Positions 1 through 7,123 of a DNA stretch of 64,000 nt are shown piece after piece. The DNA is taken from NCBI RefSeq assembly GCF_014931215.1, contig NZ_CP063089.1:62001-126000 (forward strand), written 5' to 3'. How positions within the stretch are numbered: the stretch's first letter is position 1; each line of letters starts with the position of its first letter. The position numbers and the translations under genes are program-made. Origin of the DNA: Campylobacter sp. 2014D-0216. GTDB taxonomy: Bacteria; Campylobacterota; Campylobacteria; Campylobacterales; Campylobacteraceae. A model generated the notes under the pieces. The model was not told the origin of the DNA. It made no database searches and saw only the letters and a program-made list of their open reading frames with translations.

Positions 1-430
1 CTCTTGCGATGTAAACTCTCTGTCTTTGGCCTCCGCTTAGTTCATTGATTTTTTTATCCCAAAAATTTCTCATACCTACTTTTTCTAGGGCTATTAAAGC
101 TTGATCTTGGTCTTTTTTGGTATAAAAACCAAAGAATTTTTTATCCACCCTGCCCATCATAACTACTTCTAGTACGCGTACTGGAAAGTTTGGGTTGGCT
201 AAAGTATTTTGCGGGACATAGCCTATATCTTTGAGGTTAAATCCATTAAATTTAATCTTTTTATGGCTATCAAGCAAGCCAAGTATCAGCTTTAAAAGTG
301 TAGATTTGCCCCCGCCATTTGGTCCCACTATGGCCAAAAAATCCTTACTGTTATAGTTTAGGTTGATATTTTTTAAAACTATATCTTGATGATAAGTAAA
401 ATCAAGATTTTCAATTTGAATTTGTATCAT
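1..430 (-). CDS. znuC: Zinc ABC transporter ATP-binding subunit, partial (runs off the window start)
   Basis: This is the cytoplasmic ATPase of a metal ABC importer; zinc is inferred from the adjacent binding protein. About 143 N-terminal residues are visible. The Walker A motif GPNGGGKST lies at residues 36-44, the Q-loop is in GYVPQN, and the signature LSGGQRQRVYIAR is reached just before the window edge. The start codon ATG (428-430) overlaps the stop of the upstream binding-protein gene in an ATGA arrangement, so the two genes are translationally coupled. Walker B and the C-terminus lie outside the window. The family call is secure; the substrate rests on context. Confidence 0.9.
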   Translation of the reverse strand, partial: MIQIQIENLDFTYHQDIVLKNINLNYNSKDFLAIVGPNGGGKSTLLKLILGLLDSHKKIKFNGFNLKDIGYVPQNTLANPNFPVRVLEVVMMGRVDKKFFGFYTKKDQDQALIALEKVGMRNFWDKKINELSGGQRQRVYIAR

Positions 431-1263
431 TGTAACATGCTTGCTATATTTTTTGCATCGCTTAAAAGCGCATTGTTGTAATCGCTTGGCAAATGATCAA
501 GCTCTATGATTTGTAGTCCATAGTTATTTGCCATGGCTTTAATGGTGTTATTATTAGCTCCTTTTGGCACGAAAATAGCTTTAATATGTTCTTTTTGTAT
601 GAGTTTTGCGAGTTTGGCTAAATCTTTTGGCTTAGGTTCTTTGCCTTCTATTTCGACAGGAATTTGATTTAAATGGTATCTTTTAGCAAAATACCCCCAA
701 GATGGGTGGTATACTAAAAAATACTTGCCCTTACTGTGTTCAAAAAGTGCTTGAATTTGTAAATTTAACGTATCAAGTTCTTTTAAAAAGTCTTTTAAAT
801 TTTGCTCGTAAAATGCTTTATTTTCTGGGTATTGTTCTATAAGTGCTAAGGCAATGTTTTTAGCATGAGTTTTAACTAAAACCGGATCAAGCCAAGTGTG
901 AGGGTCATCTCCATGGTGGTGGTGTCCATCGTGTGCATGCTCTTGTAAAGGCATAAGCTTAATGCTATTTTGTGTGGAGATGATTTGGGTGTTTTTGAGA
1001 TTATCCTTAAGCTTTAAAATCCAAATTTTTTCAAATTCCAAATTTGCTGTGAAGTAAATATCGCTTTTTTCAAGTTTTAAAATACCACTTGGTTTAAATT
1101 CGAAAGTATGCTCATTTGCATTAGGAGGTATAACGATGTTTATATCCAAAGTATCTTTGGCAATTTGCTTTACAAAATAAGCCTGCGGAGCGATACTAAC
1201 ACTAACTAAATTTTTAGCATATAAGCTAAAAAATGAAATCAAACACAAAAACAATACACGCAT
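427..1263 (-). CDS. znuA: Zinc ABC transporter periplasmic substrate-binding protein
   Basis: This is a cluster A-I periplasmic solute-binding protein that captures zinc for the ABC importer encoded just downstream. I chose ATG at 1263 (278 residues) because AGGAAA lies just before it and it opens directly into a signal peptide (residues 1-16, cleavage after SLYA). A longer start at 1284 would put charged residues ahead of that signal. Probable zinc ligands include His52 (NEHTFEF) and the HTWLDP segment. A histidine/aspartate-rich loop at residues 109-122 (HAHDGHHHHGDDPH) is typical of ZnuA rather than of manganese-binding relatives. The gene is divergent from the methyltransferase gene, leaving only about 60 bp for both promoters. 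Confidence 0.92.
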   Translation of the reverse strand: MRVLFLCLISFFSLYAKNLVSVSIAPQAYFVKQIAKDTLDINIVIPPNANEHTFEFKPSGILKLEKSDIYFTANLEFEKIWILKLKDNLKNTQIISTQNSIKLMPLQEHAHDGHHHHGDDPHTWLDPVLVKTHAKNIALALIEQYPENKAFYEQNLKDFLKELDTLNLQIQALFEHSKGKYFLVYHPSWGYFAKRYHLNQIPVEIEGKEPKPKDLAKLAKLIQKEHIKAIFVPKGANNNTIKAMANNYGLQIIELDHLPSDYNNALLSDAKNIASMLQ

Positions 1264-1323
1264 AATTTTCCTTTCTAAAAACAAAAAAATATTATACTAT
1301 ATTAGAAAAAATAAGGAGTGAAG

Positions 1324-2022
1324 ATGAATTTATGGAATAAAAAAGCAAAAAGTTACGCAAGATATAGTTCTAACTTAAACGAAATCCAAAAAACTACTTT
1401 GGCAAAACTTGGATCCTTGCAAGGTAAAAGTGTAGTAGATATAGGCTGTGGGAGCGGTGTTTGGACTTTGCATTTAGCACAAAAAGCAAAAGATGTTTTG
1501 GGTATAGATAGTTCTAGCGCTATGCTTGAAATTTTGCAAGAAGATGCAACAACTCATGCTATATCAAATGTAAAAACTTTAAATTTGGACTTTGAAAGCT
1601 TTTATAACAACCATAATATGAAATTTGACTTAGCTTTTTTGAGTATGTCACCTGCTTTGCAAAATGAAAAAGACTATCAAGCTTTTTTAAACTTAGCGCC
1701 TAAAAAAGTGTATTTAGGTTGGGCAAGTAGGCGTAAAAGTAGCTTTTTAGATCCTATATTTGAACATTTTAATACGCATTTTAAAGGTTTTTATGAAGAG
1801 GATTTGCAAGGTTTTTTAAATGCACAAAATATCCCTTATGAGGTTGAAATTTTTAATGAAACTAGAGTGGTAAAAAGAGATAAAGAAAGTGCGATAGAAA
1901 ATGCTTTATGGCATTTGAGTATGAATGGTGTTAATGCAAACAAACAAGAACTAGAAAGCTTTGCAAAAGATGAGGTAGAAGAGATCATAGAAGCTAAGAT
2001 AAAACTTTTGATTGTTGGTTAA
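1324..2022 (+). CDS. Class I SAM-dependent methyltransferase
   Basis: The product (232 residues) has a Rossmann-type methyltransferase fold. Motif I DIGCGSGVW is at residues 39-47, followed by an acidic strand end (LGIDSS) and the motif IV region FDLAFLSMSP. The substrate cannot be read from the sequence. I chose ATG 1324, since AAGGAG at 1313-1318 is spaced five bases from it; a GTG at 1318 would overlap that ribosome binding site. Homologues lie beside pyrC in C. jejuni, as I recall. The gene converges on pyrC and shares a terminator hairpin with it. Confidence 0.8.
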   Translation: MNLWNKKAKSYARYSSNLNEIQKTTLAKLGSLQGKSVVDIGCGSGVWTLHLAQKAKDVLGIDSSSAMLEILQEDATTHAISNVKTLNLDFESFYNNHNMKFDLAFLSMSPALQNEKDYQAFLNLAPKKVYLGWASRRKSSFLDPIFEHFNTHFKGFYEEDLQGFLNAQNIPYEVEIFNETRVVKRDKESAIENALWHLSMNGVNANKQELESFAKDEVEEIIEAKIKLLIVG

Positions 2023-2050
2023 ATTTCAAGGTTATTGCACCTTGAAATTT
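2021..2050. terminator. Bidirectional terminator between the methyltransferase gene and pyrC
   Basis: AAATTTCAAGGT (2021-2032) and ACCTTGAAATTT (2039-2050) form a perfect 12-bp stem with a 6-base loop. The right arm encodes the last residues of pyrC, and the left arm begins at the methyltransferase stop codon. One hairpin can therefore end both convergent transcripts. Confidence 0.75.
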
Positions 2051-3024
2051 AAAATTTTTCCTGCCATAAATGGCACCACATCACCGTATTTTTGTGGTAC
2101 TTGCCATTCTTGTTTTTCTAGAGTGATAATTTTATCATTTTCAAATTTAAGATCATGGATTTTGCAGGCATTATCTGAAATAAATTTTTGCAAATTTACT
2201 TCATTTGAATGTTTTTCAAAAAGTTCAGCCAGCACAGGTAAAATCACCGGTGCGCTAAATACACCAGCCGCACAACCACAGCATTCTTTAGCGTGTAGTG
2301 GATGAGGCGCGCTATCGCTTCCAAACATAGCCTTTTCATAGCCACTAAAAGCAAGCTCGCATAAAGCGTCTTTATCCTCATAGCGTTTTGCAATAGGCTT
2401 GCAAAACAAGTGCGGATCCATCTTGCCACCCACTACATCATCTAAGGTTATCATCAAGTGGTGTAAAGTGATAGTTGCGTATAAGTTTTCATGATCTTTT
2501 AGTAAATCACACAAAGTTTTGGTGGTGATGTGCTCCATGATGATTTTTAGTTTCGGAAAGTTTTTTGCTAGTTTTTCATAAATTTTAGCAAAATTCGCTT
2601 CTCTATCCATTACAAAATCATTTGTTTCACCATGCACAAGCAAAGGTATGTTTAATTCGCTCATGGCGTTTAATGTGGGCTTTAGCTTTTTTATATCAAA
2701 GCTTGAAATTCCATTATCTGAGTTGGTGGTTATGCCCGCAGGGTAAAGCTTGATGGCAAAAAGTTCATCTTTGGCTTTTTCTAAAAATTTCTCATCATAG
2801 TCTTTAAAAAACAAAGTCATTAAAGGCGTAAAGTCTTCTTTGTTGCATGCTTTTAAAATGCGTTCTTTGTAGGCTTTGAGTGCAGTTGTTTCAGTAAGTG
2901 GGGTGATTAAATTTGGCATGATAACCCCTGCCTTAAAGTCTTTTGCGCTAAATGGAGCTACAAGTTCAAGCATGCTTTCATCACGTAAATGCAAATGCAT
3001 ATCCAAAGGGTTTTTAACTATCAT
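2032..3024 (-). CDS. pyrC: Dihydroorotase
   Basis: This zinc amidohydrolase cyclises N-carbamoyl-aspartate to dihydroorotate in pyrimidine synthesis. Metal ligands His10 and His12 are in MHLHLRD. The lysine that is carbamylated in this family lies in IKLYPAGITTNSD, followed by the HGE and EHITT histidines and the catalytic Asp in GSDSAPH. At 330 residues it matches the short type-II enzyme of E. coli rather than the longer type I. AGGAG lies before the start. It is the last gene of the minus-strand run eptC-dgkA-wHTH-pyrC, eight bases after the small regulator. Confidence 0.95.
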   Translation of the reverse strand: MIVKNPLDMHLHLRDESMLELVAPFSAKDFKAGVIMPNLITPLTETTALKAYKERILKACNKEDFTPLMTLFFKDYDEKFLEKAKDELFAIKLYPAGITTNSDNGISSFDIKKLKPTLNAMSELNIPLLVHGETNDFVMDREANFAKIYEKLAKNFPKLKIIMEHITTKTLCDLLKDHENLYATITLHHLMITLDDVVGGKMDPHLFCKPIAKRYEDKDALCELAFSGYEKAMFGSDSAPHPLHAKECCGCAAGVFSAPVILPVLAELFEKHSNEVNLQKFISDNACKIHDLKFENDKIITLEKQEWQVPQKYGDVVPFMAGKILNFKVQ

Positions 3025-3032
3025 TTTATCTC

Positions 3033-3263
3033 CTATTTGAGTTTATATAATCCATTTTTGAGTTTTTCAAGCAAAGCTTTTTCTTCTAAAAATTTAAAAG
3101 TAGAAATAATGGTAGGTTTGCTGATGTTTAATTGTTTGGAAAGTTCTTCGATATTTGCAAAGACAAAGCCATCATCATCAGCATGAAGCGCTAAAAATTC
3201 TAAAATTTCAAAACGTTTTTTACCAAAAATTTTAACACATAGTGTTTTTACTTTATCATCCAT
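3033..3263 (-). CDS. Small winged-helix DNA-binding protein
   Basis: This 76-residue protein is essentially one winged helix-turn-helix. Residues 27-60 read as two helices with a turn (NIEELSKQLNISKPTIISTF), followed by a short wing ending in LYKLK. It resembles ArsR-type and RepL-type winged helices, but no metal-binding cysteines are visible. The start overlaps the end of dgkA, and pyrC follows after eight bases, so it is co-transcribed with lipid and pyrimidine genes. Its target is unknown. A local autoregulator is possible, but nothing in the sequence proves it. Confidence 0.7.
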   Translation of the reverse strand: MDDKVKTLCVKIFGKKRFEILEFLALHADDDGFVFANIEELSKQLNISKPTIISTFKFLEEKALLEKLKNGLYKLK

Positions 3264-3619
3264 TCTCTAGCCATATCAAAAAGAATAAAACTCCAAGTAA
3301 TTATAGCTAAAACTACGCTAAAAAGCACCCCTGCGCTTGCGCAATCTTTTGCTTTTTTGGCTAAGATGTGAAATTCGCTCGTGCAAAGATCCACGCAAGC
3401 TTCTATGGCAGAATTTAGCGCTTCTACGATCAAAATCAACACTAGAACAAATACAAGCACAAAATGCTCTAAAAAGCTTATAGGAAAAAACAAACTCAAG
3501 CATATTAAAGGCAGGATAATGGCAAATTCTATTCGAAAAGCCATTTCATCTTTGAGTAAAAATTTAACTCCACTCAAGGCATAGCTTGCATTTTTAAACA
3601 AAGAATACTTAGGTTTCAT
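3248..3619 (-). CDS. dgkA: Diacylglycerol kinase
   Basis: This small inner-membrane enzyme phosphorylates diacylglycerol to phosphatidic acid. The 123-residue length and three hydrophobic segments are typical. The family signature is present as EALNSAIE followed by KAKDCASAGV, which carry the catalytic and metal-binding acids. The start overlaps the eptC stop by four bases. The pairing makes sense: phosphoethanolamine transfer from phosphatidylethanolamine releases diacylglycerol, which DgkA recycles. Confidence 0.93.
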   Translation of the reverse strand: MKPKYSLFKNASYALSGVKFLLKDEMAFRIEFAIILPLICLSLFFPISFLEHFVLVFVLVLILIVEALNSAIEACVDLCTSEFHILAKKAKDCASAGVLFSVVLAIITWSFILFDMAREWMIK

Positions 3620-5151
3620 CGTTTATTTTCCTTTAAATTTTCGCTAAATATATCATAATTTGCCTCATACTCTTTACTATTTACTCCAAAATACCCTAGC
3701 AAACTTGAAAAAAGATTATCATGCGAGAGCTTGTAGTCTTTTTTTGCTTGTAAGGCTTGAGTTAAGTTGCCATCTTTACTCCAAAAGATCATTGGTATAT
3801 GTTTTTGGTCTTTTGGTGCTATTAAATAAGGCATGCCATGTAGATAAATTCCATTCTCACCTAAACTCTCCCCATGATCTGATAGGTACAGTAAAGAAGC
3901 CTCTTGAATAGGGCTTTTTTGAAGTAAATCTATAAGATTTTTAAGAATAAAATCTGTGTAAAGTAAAGTATTATCATAGGTGTTGATGATTTGTTCTTGT
4001 GAGCAGGTGTTAAGCTTGTTTGTATCACAAGTAGGAGTAAATTTTTTAAATTCTTTTGGGTAGCGTTTGTAGTAAGTTGGCCCATGAGAACCTTGTAAAT
4101 GCACAACGATGATTTGGTTGGTATGGGTGTTTTGGAGTTCTTTTTCTACAAGTTCGAGTAAACTCTCATCATAATCTTTTGCAATCAATTGGTGTTTTAT
4201 GCGATCGCAATTGCCTTTGCAGCCTCCTGAATTGTTGCCAAACCAAACACTTTTGACCCCGACTTTTTGTAAGATATCTAAAACATTTTCTTCATACAAA
4301 CCATCTTTAAAATCTTCTCTTTTATGTCTTGAAAACATACAAGGCAAACTTCTTGCCGTGGCAGTTCCACAAGAGCTTACATCGCTAAAATAAACCAAAT
4401 TTGCTTCATTTTTGGTGTAAAAATTTGTATCATTATAAGTGTAACCCCCTAAAGAATAATGACTTGCTCGAGCTGTTTCTCCTACAACTAAAATCATCAA
4501 TCTAGAAGCATTGTTATCTTTTAAACTCGCATCATCTGAAATGATAGTAAGTTCTTTTTTGCTTGCTAGTTTTTTCTTGGTAAATTCTATACTAGAGTAA
4601 ATTGGGTAAAATGGTAGATTATACATTCTAACGATATTGTGTGATCGTAAAAAAGGCAAAAAAGACTTTGAACTAAGGGCGATTAAGCCAAAGCATATAG
4701 CTAAAGATCCTAAAAATAATACACTTTTTTTGAAAAAATATCTCTCATACTCGATCTTAGTTAAAATCACAAGCACGCTAGGTAAAACAACAAAAGCTAA
4801 AATATACAAAACAAAAGAAAAATTAAAATACGAAAAAAATTCTCTATTATCTGTTTCAACAACATTTTGTATCATATGATCATCGATTAAAACTCCATAG
4901 TTGCTAACAAAATAACTACAAATAGCACAAGTACTAAGCAAAAATATGCTTAAAATTTTACTCAAGTAAGGAAGGAAGACTAAAGATAGTATGCTTAAAA
5001 CTAAGAAAAAATAAATTCCAAAAAATACCCCAAAAAGCATGAGATCTTGCTCGATTTTATCATATACAAATTCAAACAATGGAAAATTAAACGCCATAAT
5101 AAAAACGGTATTAAGTAAAGTAAATTGCACCCACGAGAGCTTTAAACGCAT
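3616..5151 (-). CDS. eptC: Phosphoethanolamine transferase (EptC type)
   Basis: This inner-membrane enzyme moves phosphoethanolamine from phosphatidylethanolamine to periplasmic acceptors. In C. jejuni these are lipid A, FlgG and other targets, which affects motility and polymyxin resistance. The protein (511 residues) has about five transmembrane segments in residues 1-170, then a periplasmic alkaline-phosphatase-fold domain. The nucleophile is Thr226 in GETARASHYS, and zinc ligands include SDHGESLGENG near the C-terminus. Several cysteines (SSCGTATARSLPC, CKGNC, CDTNKLNTC) suggest the disulfides known in EptA/MCR-type enzymes. It heads the operon with dgkA. Confidence 0.92.
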   Translation of the reverse strand: MRLKLSWVQFTLLNTVFIMAFNFPLFEFVYDKIEQDLMLFGVFFGIYFFLVLSILSLVFLPYLSKILSIFLLSTCAICSYFVSNYGVLIDDHMIQNVVETDNREFFSYFNFSFVLYILAFVVLPSVLVILTKIEYERYFFKKSVLFLGSLAICFGLIALSSKSFLPFLRSHNIVRMYNLPFYPIYSSIEFTKKKLASKKELTIISDDASLKDNNASRLMILVVGETARASHYSLGGYTYNDTNFYTKNEANLVYFSDVSSCGTATARSLPCMFSRHKREDFKDGLYEENVLDILQKVGVKSVWFGNNSGGCKGNCDRIKHQLIAKDYDESLLELVEKELQNTHTNQIIVVHLQGSHGPTYYKRYPKEFKKFTPTCDTNKLNTCSQEQIINTYDNTLLYTDFILKNLIDLLQKSPIQEASLLYLSDHGESLGENGIYLHGMPYLIAPKDQKHIPMIFWSKDGNLTQALQAKKDYKLSHDNLFSSLLGYFGVNSKEYEANYDIFSENLKENKR

Positions 5152-5247
5152 TTTTTTTCCTTTAGAATAAAATAAAAACTTAGTCTATTTGAATAAAATT
5201 AATAAATCGCATATAAAATAGCAATAACTAAAGAATAAAGGCTTTTA

Positions 5248-6006
5248 ATGAAATTATTATCATGGAATGTAAATGGCCTAAGGGCAATTTGCGATAAAAA
5301 CGCACTAGATTGGATCGAACAAGAAGAAATTGATTTTATAGGCTTTCAAGAAATCAAAGCACACGAAGACAAATTCCCAAAAAGAATTTACGAATACCCT
5401 TTCAAACATATGTATTCAAATAGTGCCAAAAGAGCGGGCTACTCGGGAGTGATGAGCTTGTGCAATTTTGACTGCGAAGTGAAAAAATGTGAATTTTTTG
5501 ATGATGATGAGGGTAGGGTTTTAGAACATAGATTTAAAAATATAGTTTTGTTTAACATCTACTTTCCAAATGGTCAAAAAGATGAAGAGCGTTTGAATTT
5601 TAAAATGAAATTTTACAATGATTTTTTGGTGTATCTAGATAAGCTTTTAAAAGAAGGTAAAGAGATTATCATTTGTGGTGATGTTAACACTGCTCACCGT
5701 GAGATAGACTTAACTCACCCAAAGGCCAATGAAAAAACTTCAGGCTTTTTACCTATAGAACGTGCTTGGATTGATGATTTGCTAAAATTAGGTTTTGTAG
5801 ATACGTTTAGGCATGTTAATGGCGACATCAAAGAAAAATACTCGTGGTGGAGCTATAGAATGAAAGCAAGAGAAAGAAATGTAGGCTGGAGGATTGACTA
5901 CTTTTTTATCTCTAATGGTTTAAAAGATAAGCTCAAAAATGCCTTTATAAGAGATGATATTTTTGGTTCAGATCATGCTCCTGTTGGCATAGAAATCGAC
6001 ATTTAA
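5248..6006 (+). CDS. xth: Exodeoxyribonuclease III / AP endonuclease
   Basis: This base-excision repair enzyme cuts DNA 5' to abasic sites and trims 3' ends. The 252-residue protein has the endonuclease/exonuclease/phosphatase fold. Visible motifs are WNVNGLRA (Asn7), FQEIKA (metal Glu), CGDVNTAH (Asp/Asn pair), YSWWSY and the terminal catalytic GSDHAPV. It is divergent from eptC with a 96-bp AT-rich promoter gap. The C. jejuni orthologue is usually named exoA. Confidence 0.95.
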   Translation: MKLLSWNVNGLRAICDKNALDWIEQEEIDFIGFQEIKAHEDKFPKRIYEYPFKHMYSNSAKRAGYSGVMSLCNFDCEVKKCEFFDDDEGRVLEHRFKNIVLFNIYFPNGQKDEERLNFKMKFYNDFLVYLDKLLKEGKEIIICGDVNTAHREIDLTHPKANEKTSGFLPIERAWIDDLLKLGFVDTFRHVNGDIKEKYSWWSYRMKARERNVGWRIDYFFISNGLKDKLKNAFIRDDIFGSDHAPVGIEIDI

Positions 6007-6029
6007 TCTACCTTTTTTAGGTGGATTTT
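6005..6029 (+). terminator. Probable terminator of xth
   Basis: AATCTACC (6005-6012) pairs with GGTGGATT (6020-6027), with one U-G wobble and a T-rich loop, immediately at the xth stop codon. The T-run after the stem is short, so this is a moderate-strength call. Confidence 0.5.
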
Positions 6030-6072
6030 GTGTTAAACTTGCAAATTAATCATATATTAAGTAAAATATATA

Positions 6073-6078
6073 TATAAT
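6073..6078 (+). promoter_or_regulatory. -10 box of the tRNA-Glu promoter
   Basis: A TATAAT hexamer in a TATATATATAAT stretch ends 20 bases before the mature tRNA 5' end. No convincing -35 box is present at the right spacing, as is common for Campylobacter sigma-70 promoters. Confidence 0.55.
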
Positions 6079-6098
6079 TTCATTTTTAACTGCAAAGT

Positions 6099-6173
6099 GG
6101 CCCATTCGTCTAGCGGTTAGGACATCGCCCTTTCACGGCGGTAACACGAGTTCGAGTCTCGTATGGGTCACCA
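6099..6173 (+). tRNA. tRNA-Glu (anticodon TTC)
   Basis: The 75-base gene folds as a cloverleaf. The acceptor arm GGCCCAT pairs with ATGGGTC, the D-arm contains TAGCGGTTAGGA, the anticodon stem TCGCC/GGCGG presents loop CTTTCAC (anticodon TTC), and the T-arm contains GTTCGAGTC. The CCA end is encoded. No duplicated tRNA 3' end was seen downstream, so there is no sign of a tRNA-integrated element. Confidence 0.95.
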
Positions 6174-6377
6174 CCTCTATTTTTATTCCCATATTTTTGA
6201 TATTTATTTTCATTTTACAAAAAGTTACATTCTAATTTGTTATTTTGCATGCTCTTTTAATTTTATTTAAATTCAGTTTCTTTTAAATTAATTATCATTA
6301 ACATTTTTAAAATAATCATTAACATTTAAACACCTAAAACTTCGCAACGGTTTTTAAAGTATACAAAGGAGGCTAGT
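6174..6377. other. AT-rich intergenic region before the DUF285 gene
   Basis: There are 204 bases without a gene between tRNA-Glu and the DUF285 gene. The stretch holds repeated ATTAATTATCATTAACATTT / AATCATTAACATTT words around 6286-6328 (two ATCATTAACATTT copies) and ends in a strong AAGGAGG ribosome binding site. The direct repeat could be an operator, but no known box is recognised. Confidence 0.4.
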
Positions 6378-6992
6378 ATGTATAAACCTAAAAACAAAAA
6401 CGAGTTGATGGCACTAGTGCATAATGATAGAATTTCTTTAAAAGATATCGATGTGTCTTTGATAGATGATTTTTCATATGTGTTTTATTACTCTAAAAGA
6501 TCGGACTTTTTGGGTATTGAAAATTGGGACGTTTCAAATGCTAAAGATATGTCTTATATGTTTTATTGTTGTGAAAGTTTTAATGCTAATTTATCACGCT
6601 GGGATGTGTCAAAAGTTGAAAATATGGAGAGTATGTTTTTTAACTGTAAAAATTTCAACCAAGACTTGTCAAAATGGAACACTCAAAGTTTAAAAGATAT
6701 GTCTTACATGTTTTTTAACTGTGTTAAATTTAACCATTCTTTATTGCACTGGAAAACCTCCAATACAATCAGAATGGCACATTGTTTTGAAAACTGTCAA
6801 GCCTATGAACATAGTGTAGCAAATTGGGATGTGCAAAATGTCATCACCATGGCTTACCTTTTTCATAACTGTAAAAATTTTCATCATGAGCTAGAAGAGT
6901 GGAATATCCAAAGTCATTGTAATACACATAAAATGTTTGGAAATCGCGGAATTGATAAAATTTATACTATCAAAGGCGTAGAGCTTGATTGA
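6378..6992 (+). CDS. DUF285 (BspA-like repeat) protein, cytoplasmic
   Basis: The 204-residue protein is built from about five tandem repeats of 24-25 residues with the core W(D/N)VSxxxxMxxMFxxCxxFNxxLxxW. That is the DUF285 / Mycoplasma-type leucine-rich-like repeat found in surface proteins. There is no signal peptide, lipobox or transmembrane segment, so this member is predicted to stay in the cytoplasm, unlike most surface relatives. Five repeats end in a cysteine-bearing FxxC motif. AAGGAGG precedes the start. It stands alone between tRNA-Glu and nrdD with its own terminator. Function is unknown; the repeats suggest a protein-binding scaffold. Confidence 0.75.
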   Translation: MYKPKNKNELMALVHNDRISLKDIDVSLIDDFSYVFYYSKRSDFLGIENWDVSNAKDMSYMFYCCESFNANLSRWDVSKVENMESMFFNCKNFNQDLSKWNTQSLKDMSYMFFNCVKFNHSLLHWKTSNTIRMAHCFENCQAYEHSVANWDVQNVITMAYLFHNCKNFHHELEEWNIQSHCNTHKMFGNRGIDKIYTIKGVELD

Positions 6993-6995
6993 TCT

Positions 6996-7027
6996 AATTC
7001 ACACATTTTTTGTGTGAATTTTTCTTT
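6996..7027 (+). terminator. Rho-independent terminator after the DUF285 gene
   Basis: AATTCACACA (6996-7005) and TGTGTGAATT (7011-7020) form a perfect 10-bp stem with a TTTTT loop, followed by TTTCTTTTTA. Confidence 0.85.
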
Positions 7028-7123
7028 TTATTTTTTAAGTTTTTCATCAACTTTTTGTACTAAACTTATCTTGTCAAAGTGCTGTTTTTCAGTATCTAGA
7101 GATTATTTTTTAGGAAAATTTCT

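Noticed and set aside
2012-2305. 97-codon plus-strand frame opposite pyrC
   Set aside because: It is fully antisense to a well-conserved enzyme and has no recognisable domain.
6099-7027. tRNA-Glu as the attachment site of an island containing the DUF285 gene
   Set aside because: No repeat of the tRNA 3' end and no integrase gene were seen nearby.
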